Shown here in pieces: positions 1-10,092 of a stretch of 64,000 bases of DNA. Each line of letters opens with the position of its first letter. Position 1 is the first letter of the stretch. A program made the position numbers and the translations under genes. A model generated the notes under the pieces. That model did not search any database and was not told the DNA's origin. It worked only from the letters and a program-made list of their open reading frames with translations. This DNA comes from Pseudomonas brenneri (GTDB taxonomy: Bacteria; Pseudomonadota; Gammaproteobacteria; Pseudomonadales; Pseudomonadaceae), in assembly GCF_007858285.1 (NCBI RefSeq), contig NZ_VFIL01000003.1:1-64000 (forward strand). Direction: 5' to 3'.

Positions 1-367
1 CCTCTTGCGGCATCCAGTGGTTGGCGCAGCCGTCGAGGTATTTCTGCCAGGCCCAGTCGTACTTGAACGGCACGAGTTGGTTGAGGTCGGCGCGGCAGTT
101 GATCATGCGTTTTTCGTCAACGGCGACCCGGGCGGAAGCGCCTTCGAGCTCGGCGAGGCCTTCGGCGACGTCGAGTTTGTCCAGGGCAGCCTTGGCCCGC
201 ACGATGGCGGCGGAGTCATTGGCGGTCACGGCGCGGGCTTCGATGGCGGCGGCAGCGCCGGCACCGTCGAGGCGGTCCATGTTGGCTTCGGTGGCGTGGC
301 CGGCGTTGGCGCCTTTAGCGGCTACTTCGCCTTCTTCTTCTTTGTCGAATTCGTCCCAGCTCAGCAT
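1..367 (-). CDS. nrdB: Ribonucleoside-diphosphate reductase class Ia, beta subunit (N-terminal part)
   Basis: This is the first 122 codons of the radical-generating small subunit of class Ia ribonucleotide reductase, which supplies dNTPs together with NrdA. The ATG is at 367 and the gene runs off the left edge. The protein starts [14 protein letters not shown], followed by an Ala-rich stretch and [20 protein letters not shown], the usual Pseudomonas NrdB N-terminus. The iron ligands lie outside the window. In other pseudomonads nrdB normally sits just downstream of nrdA; here nrdA is about 42 kb away at 42728-45619, so nrdB must use its own promoter. The identification is confident; completeness of the gene cannot be judged. 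Confidence 0.9.
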   Translation of the reverse strand, partial: MLSWDEFDKEEEGEVAAKGANAGHATEANMDRLDGAGAAAAIEARAVTANDSAAIVRAKAALDKLDVAEGLAELEGASARVAVDEKRMINCRADLNQLVPFKYDWAWQKYLDGCANHWMPQE

Positions 368-809
368 GACGTGTCGTCTCCTGCGTGAGGGCCAATGGTG
401 CCCGTGTGAAACCGGATGGTTGGGTGTTCACACGGCCCAGGGGCCGCGGTGGATCTTTAAGGAATCGTTTGTTGCAACAGCTCGCGCAGGCATTAAACGC
501 AATGGGCTACGGGTGTTCTGCTTGAGGCCTGAGGGGCGGAGCGACGGTGTCGTACTCCTGCGGGGCCTCAGGTCTGGCTCGTGATCCCATGTAAAGGGAT
601 ATTGCAGGCCCGATTTACCCGCGCATTATAGGGAAAAATTTGGCTTTGTGTTGCGGCGGATGGCCTCAGTCGAAGGTCAAAATGACGGCATTTGAGGCCA
701 GAGCGCGAGTTTACGGGGGTTTATCAGGCTAGGATTTTTTTGACAGGCGATAGCCGGCGTTTCTGAAGGCCCGGCCTTAAACAATCGGAGTGTGGATTGG
801 ACACAAAGC
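368..809. other. Gene-free region upstream of nrdB
   Basis: No credible coding sequence is present. The stretch holds the presumed nrdB promoter and a long leader containing a CCTGAGG / CCTCAGG inverted repeat around 525-570. A convincing NrdR box pair like the one upstream of nrdA was not found here. Confidence 0.5.
625..630 (-). promoter_or_regulatory. Candidate -10 box for nrdB
   Basis: On the minus strand a perfect TATAAT followed by GCGC lies about 260 bp upstream of the nrdB ATG, in the form typical of Pseudomonas vegetative promoters. No convincing -35 hexamer is seen 16-18 bp further upstream. The predicted leader would be long. Confidence 0.4.
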
Positions 810-831
810 CCTTGCGCCAAACGGCGCAAGG
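810..831 (-). terminator. Hairpin terminator after the sugar-binding protein gene
   Basis: A 9-bp stem (CCTTGCGCC / GGCGCAAGG) with a 4-base loop lies 16 bp past the stop of the minus-strand gene ending at 847. The T-tract on the transcript is short, so efficiency is uncertain. Confidence 0.55.
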
Positions 832-846
832 AGCGGGCGGCCAACG

Positions 847-2130
847 CTACTGGGCAGCCGCTTTGATACTGGCAAACAGCTGGCTGCCCGCTTTGGCCGG
901 ATCGGCGTTTTTGTCGCTCATAAAATGGCTGATCACATCGAAGACCGCGCCTTGCACAGCCTGCGAGGTGGACATATTGAATGCCATGCTGGGCGCCAGG
1001 GTGCCGGCTTTTTCAGCGTCGGCAAAATCCTTGGCCGAAGCCTGGGCGCAGCTATCGAACTGGCTCATGTCCAGGCCCTTGACCACTGGGATAGAGCCTT
1101 TGTTCTGATTGAAGATGTACTGGAATTGCGGCTCCAGCGCGATCTTGGCCAAGTCATCGCGCGCAGCATTATTGCCGGGCGTGTCATTTTTGCTCGACAG
1201 CTTGAACATGGCCAGCGAGTCGATGGTGTAGCTGTAGACCCCTTGTGAACCGGGGAAGGGCACGCATTCGTAGTCGATGCCAGCCTTTTTGCCGGCCGCC
1301 GTCCATTCACTCTTGGCCCAGTCGCCCATGATCTGCATGCCGGCCCGACCGTTGATGACTTTGGCCGTTTCGAGATTCCAGTCCTGCCCGGCGCCGTCGG
1401 GGTCCATATAGGACTTCAATCTGCGCAGGGCGCTAAACACGTCTGTCATTTTTGCGCCGGTCAATGTGGCTTCGTCATGGTCAATGAAGGCTTTCTTGAA
1501 GCCGTCTGCGCCGAGGATACTCAGCACCAACCCTTCAAATACCGTGGTGTCCTGCCAGGGTTGGCCACCATGGGCAATCGCGATAAAACCCGCCGCCTTG
1601 AGTTTGTCGCCTGCGGCATACAGTTCTTCCAGGGTGGTGGGGGCTTTGGCGACCCCGGCTTTTCTGAGTACCTCGGGGTTGGTCCATAGCCAATTGATGC
1701 GGTGGATATTCAGCGGCACGGCAACATAGTGCCCGTCATATTTCATGAGACTGGCGATGCTTTCGGGCAGCAGGCTATTCCAGTTGTTCGCCTTGGCCAC
1801 CTCGTCGATGCTGGTCAGCAAGCCCAAGTTGCCCCATTCCTGGATATCCGGGCCCTTGATCTGCGCGGCAGAGGGCGGGTTGCCGGACACGGCGCGGGTC
1901 TTGAGTACGGTCATGGCGGCTGCACCACCGCCACCGGCCACGGCACTGTTTTGCCAGGTGAAACCATCTTTTTCGATCAGTTGCTTGAGCACGTCCGCCG
2001 ATTTGGCTTCCCCGCCCGAGGTCCAGTAATGCACGACTTCAACGCTGCCTTTGCTCTCGGCGCCATGGGCGGCGAATGTGCAGAGGCTGGCGAGGGAGAT
2101 GGCAACGGCAAGGTGATTGAGGGTTTTCAT
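847..2130 (-). CDS. Orphan GtsA-like sugar ABC transporter substrate-binding protein
   Basis: A 427-aa periplasmic solute-binding protein of the SBP_bac_1 family. A signal peptide is clear ([20 protein letters not shown], cleavage near AHGAES). The mature part has [25 protein letters not shown] and [13 protein letters not shown], which I associate with the Pseudomonas glucose/mannose-binding protein GtsA, so a hexose-type ligand is likely. No permease or ATPase gene lies nearby, so it probably docks on a transporter encoded elsewhere or works in sensing. It follows the DUF1479 gene by 39 bp on the same strand and is probably co-transcribed with it. The family is certain; the ligand is inferred. 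Confidence 0.85.
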   Translation of the reverse strand: MKTLNHLAVAISLASLCTFAAHGAESKGSVEVVHYWTSGGEAKSADVLKQLIEKDGFTWQNSAVAGGGGAAAMTVLKTRAVSGNPPSAAQIKGPDIQEWGNLGLLTSIDEVAKANNWNSLLPESIASLMKYDGHYVAVPLNIHRINWLWTNPEVLRKAGVAKAPTTLEELYAAGDKLKAAGFIAIAHGGQPWQDTTVFEGLVLSILGADGFKKAFIDHDEATLTGAKMTDVFSALRRLKSYMDPDGAGQDWNLETAKVINGRAGMQIMGDWAKSEWTAAGKKAGIDYECVPFPGSQGVYSYTIDSLAMFKLSSKNDTPGNNAARDDLAKIALEPQFQYIFNQNKGSIPVVKGLDMSQFDSCAQASAKDFADAEKAGTLAPSMAFNMSTSQAVQGAVFDVISHFMSDKNADPAKAGSQLFASIKAAAQ

Positions 2131-2169
2131 GGGGTGACCCTTTTTGTTTTTGTGGTGAGAAGGAGGAGG

Positions 2170-3462
2170 TTATTCCAGCCCCAGTCCTTTGCGGCCAAAG
2201 GCGTTCAGTTGCGATTTCATGAAGCGATCGTTCCAGTGTTTTTCGTAGTCCTCACGGGGGAAGTCATCTGGCGAGATGCCTTGTTCGAATGCCCGCAGTA
2301 CATCCTTGGCATAACGCAGGTTTTTCGGACACATGGGCGCGGCAGGTACGTACATCACGTTGCCCCAGCCCTGTTGGTTTTCAACGGGGGCGACGCTGTG
2401 GACTACATCGCAGTGCCACCACACCGAATCGCCGGCCTGCACGTCCGGGATTGGCGTCATGCCCTGGACCAGCAGCGGGTGCCATTGCTCCAGGATGGGC
2501 AGCACCTTGCCCGGCGCAACGCCGCACAGTTCATCTTCGGGGACGTCTTCCAATAGTGGGCGCAGCAGCAAGTAGGCCATGGCCTTGGGGATCGGCAGGG
2601 TATGCAGCACGCCTTGATCGGCGCTCATGTCACACAACGCGGTCCAGCCCTGGAAGGTACGGAAGGCCGAACATTTGGTGCCCGGGTAGGCATATTCATC
2701 GACTTCGGTGCGATAAGCGGCGTCCCACGGGTCGTAGGACTTGAAGTCGTTGTGGTAAATCTTTTCGAACACTTTCAGGTAGGCCGGGTGCAGCCAGCGT
2801 TCCAGCGCTCCGGAATCGGTGTGCGGGCCCAGGCCCTTGGACGTGGTGCCGGGCGGGCGACGTCGTACGCGATCCGGATACAGGGCGTTGGTATCTGGGT
2901 CGAACCACTGCTGGCCATGGGAGTCGACCGTCCACAGGCGGTTCAGGAATGACTGGGCGCTGCCCATGCGTTCGTGCTGGCGCAGTTGCATCTGGGCGTC
3001 GGACCAGTAGATCGGGAAAATTTCCGGGCGCGAGGCCTCAAGGTTGCCGAAAAAGTTGTCGCCAGGCCCGCGGTAAACCGCGTCGAACAGGTTGTTATCC
3101 AGGTAATCCAGCAGGCTTTTGTCCCACCCCAGCACTTGCTGCCTGGGGAAATGATTGCGGATAACCAGGCAGCCTCGGCGCTTGATCAGCGCGCGTTGTG
3201 CTTCGCTGACCTGGCCGTTGGCGATGGTGGCGAAGTCGAGTTCGGGCCAGGCGGAGCCGGTCAGGGCTTGCTGGGCCTTGATCGAAGCAATTTCCGTGGC
3301 GATAAAGGTGCTGACTTCGGCAAATAGCGCCGGCACGTCGCCGATCTGCGCGCGCAGCGCCTTTTTCATGGCGACGATGTTGCGCTTGTGGTCGGCTGGC
3401 AGTTCGGCGCTTGCGAAGGTCTGGTAGTTGCTCATGGGCTGGCCTGCATTTTTATTATTCAT
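2170..3462 (-). CDS. YbiU family protein (DUF1479), putative Fe(II)/2-oxoglutarate-type oxygenase
   Basis: A 430-aa cytosolic protein of the DUF1479/YbiU family, which is related by fold to non-haem iron 2-oxoglutarate oxygenases. LGPHTDSGALERW, near the middle, supplies an H-x-D metal-binding pair, and a later WWHCDVVHSV segment may give the distal histidine. The true substrate of the family is unknown. The gene follows the AraC regulator by 112 bp and precedes the GtsA-like binding protein by 39 bp, so the three may form one sugar- or sugar-acid-responsive unit. An alternative start is the ATG at 3435 (MSNYQTF); neither start has a strong ribosome site. Confidence 0.8.
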   Translation of the reverse strand: MNNKNAGQPMSNYQTFASAELPADHKRNIVAMKKALRAQIGDVPALFAEVSTFIATEIASIKAQQALTGSAWPELDFATIANGQVSEAQRALIKRRGCLVIRNHFPRQQVLGWDKSLLDYLDNNLFDAVYRGPGDNFFGNLEASRPEIFPIYWSDAQMQLRQHERMGSAQSFLNRLWTVDSHGQQWFDPDTNALYPDRVRRRPPGTTSKGLGPHTDSGALERWLHPAYLKVFEKIYHNDFKSYDPWDAAYRTEVDEYAYPGTKCSAFRTFQGWTALCDMSADQGVLHTLPIPKAMAYLLLRPLLEDVPEDELCGVAPGKVLPILEQWHPLLVQGMTPIPDVQAGDSVWWHCDVVHSVAPVENQQGWGNVMYVPAAPMCPKNLRYAKDVLRAFEQGISPDDFPREDYEKHWNDRFMKSQLNAFGRKGLGLE

Positions 3463-3574
3463 GCAGGTATGGAATCACTTTGGCCTGCCTGAGCGGCAGC
3501 CTCATTTGCAGCGTTGAGTAATACGATTGTGGCGTTTATTTAAGGTGAGGCAGAAGAATCAGGCTGGTCCGCTG

Positions 3575-4435
3575 TTACTGGAAGTGATGCCCGTGCCGGC
3601 CACGGAAGTCTGAAGGTGTCATGCCTTTGTGGGCCTTGAACTGCCGGTTGAACAGGGCCTGGGACGCGTAACCCACCTGTTCGGCGATGGTGCTGACGGC
3701 CAGGTTGCCTTGCATCAGCAGGGCACAGGCGTGTCCGATGCGTAGCCGGACGATGTAGTCCAAAGCTGTGCATCGTGTGTGTCGACGGAACATGCGATGG
3801 AAGGCCGAAACGCTGACGCAGGCCATTTGTGCCAGCTCAGGAATGCTCAGGGGCTGGGCATAGTGGCCGTGCAGGTAGTCCAGGACCCGGCGGATGCGCG
3901 CATCTTCAATAATATGAGGCGTGTTTTGCACGGCGATACGCTGCGCTGCGACATCCCGCGACAGGGTGTTGAGCACGGTCAACAGCGAGATCAGGCGCTG
4001 GGAAGCGTCTTGCTCCACCATGGCCTCGATCACCGGGCGCAGTGCGCGCGAGGTAGCGTCACTGAAACTCAGTGCATGCTGCGCGGCCGTGAGCAAGGCA
4101 CGGGTCGCGGCCATTTCCGGGAATAGTTTCACCAATGAATCGGCCCAGGCTTCGGAAAACCAGATGACCAGGGCGATGTGCGGTTTGGCCGGGTCGATCG
4201 TCTCGGCCGAAGACCAGCTATGGGGAACGTTCGGACCCACCAGTACCAGGTCGCCATCATCGTACAGCGCCACGTCATTGCTGATATAGCGGTGCCCACG
4301 GCTGTTGAGGGTGAGGGTCAGTTCGTACTCGGGGTGGTGATGCCATTCAAACGGGATCGCCTGCGCCAGGCGCCTGTTCAACAGGGTCCAGGAGGTATTG
4401 GCCTCGGTGGGGATTTTCTCGAAACTGGCTCTCAT
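3575..4435 (-). CDS. AraC family transcriptional regulator with cupin-type sensor domain
   Basis: A 286-aa regulator. The N-terminal half looks like a cupin ligand domain (FEWHHHPEYELTLTL, a His-rich beta-strand motif, at about residues 29-43). The C-terminal 100 residues are a two-helix-turn-helix AraC domain (ISIPELAQMACVSVSAFHR-like first helix, then IAEQVGYASQALFNRQFK). It is oriented with, and just upstream of, the DUF1479 and sugar-binding genes and is the obvious candidate to activate them in response to a carbohydrate. The inducer is not visible from sequence. Confidence 0.85.
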   Translation of the reverse strand: MRASFEKIPTEANTSWTLLNRRLAQAIPFEWHHHPEYELTLTLNSRGHRYISNDVALYDDGDLVLVGPNVPHSWSSAETIDPAKPHIALVIWFSEAWADSLVKLFPEMAATRALLTAAQHALSFSDATSRALRPVIEAMVEQDASQRLISLLTVLNTLSRDVAAQRIAVQNTPHIIEDARIRRVLDYLHGHYAQPLSIPELAQMACVSVSAFHRMFRRHTRCTALDYIVRLRIGHACALLMQGNLAVSTIAEQVGYASQALFNRQFKAHKGMTPSDFRGRHGHHFQ

Positions 4436-4583
4436 GAACCTATCCTGCCTTGCGGCGGAGGTGGCGACGCCACAATCGTAGCATTCGGTTCAAGCGAGAG
4501 GGGAGGAGCGAATACCTGACTTTGCCGCAAGAACGATTCCTTGCGGCGAACAGTGCCTGGATAGTTTTTAACTAACTAAGTCA

Positions 4584-4853
4584 TTAACCGTTAGAGCAAC
4601 CATTGCCCATGACTTTGTAATTAAGAATATGCCGCTGGCCTTGGTGGTCTTCATATTCCATGCGAGCTGGAACAACTTCGCAAACATTCGGGATGGAACT
4701 CATGGACACGACCTTGGCAATATCCAGGTCAGTGGTGTAGGTGTATTCCTCAACAATAGCGGTGCTCTGGCTGGCTACGTCAGTCGGGATCTCGTCGGCC
4801 AGGGCTGCGGTAGCGCACAGGCTGGCAAGGGCCATAACTAATAAAGCTTTCAT
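4584..4853 (-). CDS. Small exported DUF2790 protein
   Basis: An 89-aa secreted protein. A signal peptide (MKALLVMALASLCATAALA, then DEIPTD) is followed by a short domain ending near CEVVPARMEYEDHQGQ and a conserved Cys pair (CEVV and NGCSNG). This matches the Pseudomonas-specific DUF2790 family, periplasmic proteins of unknown function that often respond to metals or stress. I chose the ATG at 4853, with AAAGG about 10 bp upstream; an in-frame TTG at 4859 is possible. It is transcribed divergently from acsA. Confidence 0.75.
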   Translation of the reverse strand: MKALLVMALASLCATAALADEIPTDVASQSTAIVEEYTYTTDLDIAKVVSMSSIPNVCEVVPARMEYEDHQGQRHILNYKVMGNGCSNG

Positions 4854-4859
4854 TTCCAA

Positions 4860-5247
4860 TTTACCTTTTTACAGTCGAAGGGGGGGCACGGGGCCCTTGT
4901 GAGGCCACGTGTGTAACTTGAGTAGAGAGTTCGGATTAACGTGCCTTCGTGGGGGCTGTAACTTGGTTAATCGCGGTGCCTGGTTGGCGAGGTTGATTTT
5001 AGGCGCCTGGGTTATATTCATATACCCGTACTTTTGATAAACACTTTTGGTGGTTTTCGTAACAATCCACGACAGAGGTTTTTTCCTGCACAGCAAAACG
5101 CGCTACAGGCCACGGGCCAGAGCGTTTAAAGGGCATATCAGGGCAATTTGTAGGGGCTTGTTACTACCATCGTCGAATGGTTCTATAGGCCTGCCCCGGC
5201 TACAACAGGGCCATACAACAACAACTATAGTCACCGAGGTAAGAAAG
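4860..5247. other. Divergent intergenic region between the DUF2790 gene and acsA
   Basis: About 390 bp without a gene. It must hold promoters for both flanking genes. The only firm element is the acsA ribosome site GAGGT at 5236-5240. I found no sigma-54 GG-N10-GC motif and no clear operator. Confidence 0.4.
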
Positions 5248-7203
<1,956 letters not shown>

Positions 7204-7220
7204 GCGGGTTTGTGGGACCA

Positions 7221-7255
7221 AGCCCCATTCGGTGTAGGCCGGGTGGGGCTTTTTT
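7221..7255 (+). terminator. Terminator of acsA
   Basis: AGCCCC and GGGGCT, separated by 18 bases, are followed by a T-run, 18 bp after the acsA stop. Confidence 0.6.
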
Positions 7256-7283
7256 GTGGGAATTTGAATATGAAATAGGATCG

Positions 7284-7312
7284 ATGTGGGAGCTGGCTTA
7301 CCTGCGATAGCG
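7284..7312 (+). repeat. Solitary REP-like sequence
   Basis: TGTGGGAGCTGGCTTACCTG followed by CGATAGCGG resembles a single diverged arm of the Pseudomonas GTGGGAGCGGGCTTGC repeat. No inverted partner is close by. Confidence 0.5.
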
Positions 7313-7626
7313 GTGGGTCAGTTTCAAATGGGGTGGGGTAGCTGACAGACCGCTCTCAGCGCCAAGCCAATAAATATCGGTTTATCTCGTAGGGCATTTC
7401 TGAATGTTACCCAGCGGTGCAAATGTGTAACCTTGCGCCCAAACATGAGGCAAAGTGCTACATCAGCGCCCTGAAAACACCCGTTTTAGACACCCGGCAA
7501 AATAAGATCAAACGCTACACTTGCCGGAATAGAAGGGTTTGCGAATAATAGGCCCGCAATTTGCAGCGTTAATAGGTTTAATATCTTTTGTCTCTGCATA
7601 AAAAGCAGAGGCTGTCAATGTGTTGG

Positions 7627-7693
7627 AGTCGCTTTCTCGGTGCTTCTGTAAATTGTTGTCGCATTGAGGAAATATCGGCTTCCGGCCTGTCGT
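7627..7693 (+). promoter_or_regulatory. Candidate ArgR operator upstream of aotJ
   Basis: A perfect ArgR half-site TGTCGC-N8-AA is at 7657-7672. Imperfect hexamers flank it at 30-31 bp on either side (AGTCGC at 7627, TGTCGT at 7688), three helical turns apart. It lies 140-200 bp before the aotJ ATG. The rest of the 7204-7829 intergenic stretch holds no gene I can support. Confidence 0.5.
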
Positions 7694-7829
7694 TAGAATG
7701 CCGATCACTCGCTCGTCGTCGCCGTGTTGAACTGGTGTAGGACGCAGCACCGCTATTCGGTTTCACTCAGTCGCATCGTGGGCCATGGCTCATACTGCTG
7801 TTTTTGTCCTATACCGATGGAGTCCCAAG

Positions 7830-8615
7830 ATGAAGAAACTCGTGCTGTTGGGCGCCCTGGCGCTGTCCGTGCTGTCCATGCAGGCCTTCGCTGAAGAGAA
7901 GCCGCTGAAAATTGGTATCGAAGCAGCCTACCCTCCGTTTGCCTCGAAGGCGCCGGACGGCAACATCGTCGGTTTTGACTACGACATCGGCAACGCCCTG
8001 TGCGAAGAGATGAAGGTCAAGTGCACCTGGGTCGAGCAAGAATTCGACGGCCTGATCCCGGCCCTCAAGGTGCGCAAGATCGACGCGATCCTGTCGTCCA
8101 TGTCCATCACTGATGACCGCAAGAAGTCCGTGGACTTCACCAACCGCTACTACCTGACCCCGGCACGCCTGGTGATGAAGGACAGCGTGACCGTCAGCGA
8201 CAGCCTGGTTGAGCTCAAGGACAAGAAGATCGGCGTACAGCGCGGTTCGATCCACGATCGTTTCGCCAAGGAAGTCCTGGCGCCTAAAGGTGCGACCATC
8301 GTTCCTTACAGCACGCAGAACGAAATCTACCTGGACGTGGCTGCCGGTCGCCTTGATGGCACCGTGGCTGATGCGACCCTGCTCGAAGACGGTTTCCTGA
8401 AGACCGACTCAGGCAAGGGCTACGCGTTCGTAGGTCCTGCGTTCACCGACGCCAAATACTTCGGCGACGGCATCGGTATTGCGGTACGTAAAGGCGACAA
8501 GGCCAACCTGGACCGCATCAACGCGGCCATCGCCGCGATCCGCGCCAATGGCAAGTACAAAGAAATCGAGAAAAAGTATTTCAACTTCGATATTTACGGC
8601 GCTGACGCCAAGTAA
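7830..8615 (+). CDS. aotJ: Arginine/ornithine ABC transporter, periplasmic binding protein
   Basis: A 261-aa solute-binding protein of the HisJ/ArgT class. The signal peptide is MKKLVLLGALALSVLSMQAFA. Family motifs include KIGIEAAYPPF, GFDYDIGNALC, EQEFDGLIPALK and the ligand-contact segment SSMSITDDRKK. It captures arginine or ornithine and delivers it to AotQM-AotP. I chose the ATG at 7830 with GGAG at 7819-7822; the open frame begins 15 codons earlier without a leader-like sequence. It heads the aot operon, and a hairpin terminator follows before aotQ. Confidence 0.95.
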   Translation: MKKLVLLGALALSVLSMQAFAEEKPLKIGIEAAYPPFASKAPDGNIVGFDYDIGNALCEEMKVKCTWVEQEFDGLIPALKVRKIDAILSSMSITDDRKKSVDFTNRYYLTPARLVMKDSVTVSDSLVELKDKKIGVQRGSIHDRFAKEVLAPKGATIVPYSTQNEIYLDVAAGRLDGTVADATLLEDGFLKTDSGKGYAFVGPAFTDAKYFGDGIGIAVRKGDKANLDRINAAIAAIRANGKYKEIEKKYFNFDIYGADAK

Positions 8616-8637
8616 ACCTTCGCAGTTGTCTGTCCAG

Positions 8638-8680
8638 AATGGCGCAAGCACCAGGGTCTCTGAAGTTTGCGCCATTTTTT
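8638..8680 (+). terminator. Intercistronic hairpin between aotJ and aotQ
   Basis: A 10-bp stem (AATGGCGCAA / TTGCGCCATT) with a 19-base loop ends in six T residues. As in other periplasmic transport operons, it probably stops or stabilises part of the transcript so that the binding protein is made in excess over the permease. Confidence 0.75.
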
Positions 8681-8706
8681 CATCCGCCTTTTCGAGGACC
8701 TGAATC

Positions 8707-9396
8707 ATGTTGAAAGGCTACGGGGCCGTTATCCTCGATGGCGCATGGTTGACGCTTCAGCTCGCCTTGTCGTCCATGGCCTTGGCCATTGTTCTGGGTC
8801 TGATCGGGGTCGCATTGCGCCTGTCGCCGGTACGCTGGCTGGCTTGGCTGGGTGACCTGTACTCCACGGTGATCCGCGGGATCCCCGACCTGGTGCTGAT
8901 CCTGCTGATTTTCTACGGCGGCCAGGACCTGCTCAACCGCGTCGCGCCGCTACTGGGCTACGACGACTATATTGACTTGAACCCCTTGGCCGCCGGTATC
9001 GGCACCCTGGGTTTCATCTTTGGCGCGTACCTGTCGGAAACCTTCCGTGGTGCGTTCATGGCCATCCCCAAGGGCCAGGCCGAAGCGGGCATGGCCTATG
9101 GCATGAGCCCGTTCCAGGTGTTTTTCCGGGTGATGGTGCCGCAGATGATTCGGCTGGCAATCCCCGGTTTTACCAACAACTGGCTGGTATTGACCAAGGC
9201 CACTGCGCTGATTTCGGTGGTGGGCCTGCAAGACATGATGTTCAAGGCCAAGCAGGCGGCAGATGCCACCCGCGAACCTTTTACCTTCTTCCTCGCGGTG
9301 GCGGCGATGTACCTGGTGATCACCAGCGTCTCGTTGCTGGCCCTGCGTTATCTTGAGAAGCGCTACTCGGTAGGCGTAAAGGCGGCTGATCTATGA
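8707..9396 (+). CDS. aotQ: Arginine/ornithine ABC transporter permease AotQ
   Basis: A 229-aa inner-membrane permease of the HisQ type. It has several transmembrane segments and the ABC-contact loop near residues 120-145 (AIPKGQAEAGMAYGMS, the EAA motif). It pairs with AotM to form the channel. The gene starts 91 bp after aotJ and overlaps aotM by 4 bp, which indicates translational coupling. Confidence 0.95.
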   Translation: MLKGYGAVILDGAWLTLQLALSSMALAIVLGLIGVALRLSPVRWLAWLGDLYSTVIRGIPDLVLILLIFYGGQDLLNRVAPLLGYDDYIDLNPLAAGIGTLGFIFGAYLSETFRGAFMAIPKGQAEAGMAYGMSPFQVFFRVMVPQMIRLAIPGFTNNWLVLTKATALISVVGLQDMMFKAKQAADATREPFTFFLAVAAMYLVITSVSLLALRYLEKRYSVGVKAADL

Positions 9397-10091
9397 TCTT
9401 CGACTACAACGTCATCTGGGAGGCCATGCCGCTGTACCTTGGCGGCCTGCTGACCACCCTCAAATTGCTGTTGATCTCGCTGTTCTTCGGCTTGCTCGCC
9501 GCCGTGCCCCTGGGGCTGATGCGGGTTTCCAAGCAGCCTTTGATCAATGGCGCGGCCTGGCTCTATACCTACGTGATCCGCGGCACGCCGATGCTGGTGC
9601 AGTTGTTCTTGATCTACTACGGCCTGGCCCAGTTCGAAGCGGTGCGCGAGAGTTTCCTCTGGCCATGGCTGTCCAGCGCGACCTTCTGTGCGTGCCTGGC
9701 CTTTGCCATCAACACCAGCGCCTACACCGCCGAAATCATCGCCGGCAGCCTCAAGGCCACGCCCCATGGCGAGATTGAAGCAGCCAAGGCCATGGGCATG
9801 TCGCGCTACAAGCTGTATCGCCGGATCCTGCTGCCATCGGCCCTGCGCCGGGCGCTGCCGCAGTACAGCAACGAAGTGATCATGATGTTGCAGACCACCA
9901 GCCTGGCCTCCATCGTCACCCTGATCGACATCACCGGCGCCGCGCGTACAGTGAACGCGCAGTACTACTTGCCGTTCGAAGCCTATATCACCGCCGGCGT
10001 GTTCTACCTGTGCCTGACGTTCATCCTGGTGCGCCTGTTCAAGCTGGCCGAGCGTCGCTGGTTGAGCTACCTGGCGCCACGGAAGCATTGA
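9393..10091 (+). CDS. aotM: Arginine/ornithine ABC transporter permease AotM
   Basis: A 232-aa HisM-type permease. It opens with a hydrophobic segment (LGGLLTTLKLLLISLFFG), contains YVIRGTPMLVQLF, typical of polar amino-acid permeases, and an EAA loop (KATPHGEIEAAKAMGMS). It overlaps aotQ by 4 bp and is followed after 1 bp by the deacylase-like gene, so the genes are one transcript. Confidence 0.95.
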   Translation: MIFDYNVIWEAMPLYLGGLLTTLKLLLISLFFGLLAAVPLGLMRVSKQPLINGAAWLYTYVIRGTPMLVQLFLIYYGLAQFEAVRESFLWPWLSSATFCACLAFAINTSAYTAEIIAGSLKATPHGEIEAAKAMGMSRYKLYRRILLPSALRRALPQYSNEVIMMLQTTSLASIVTLIDITGAARTVNAQYYLPFEAYITAGVFYLCLTFILVRLFKLAERRWLSYLAPRKH

Positions 10092-10092
10092 T

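Noticed and set aside
368..809. NrdR box pair for nrdB matching the one of nrdA.
   Set aside because: The best candidate, CAATATCCCT near 605-615 on the minus strand, matches only the first six core positions and has no partner at 31 bp.
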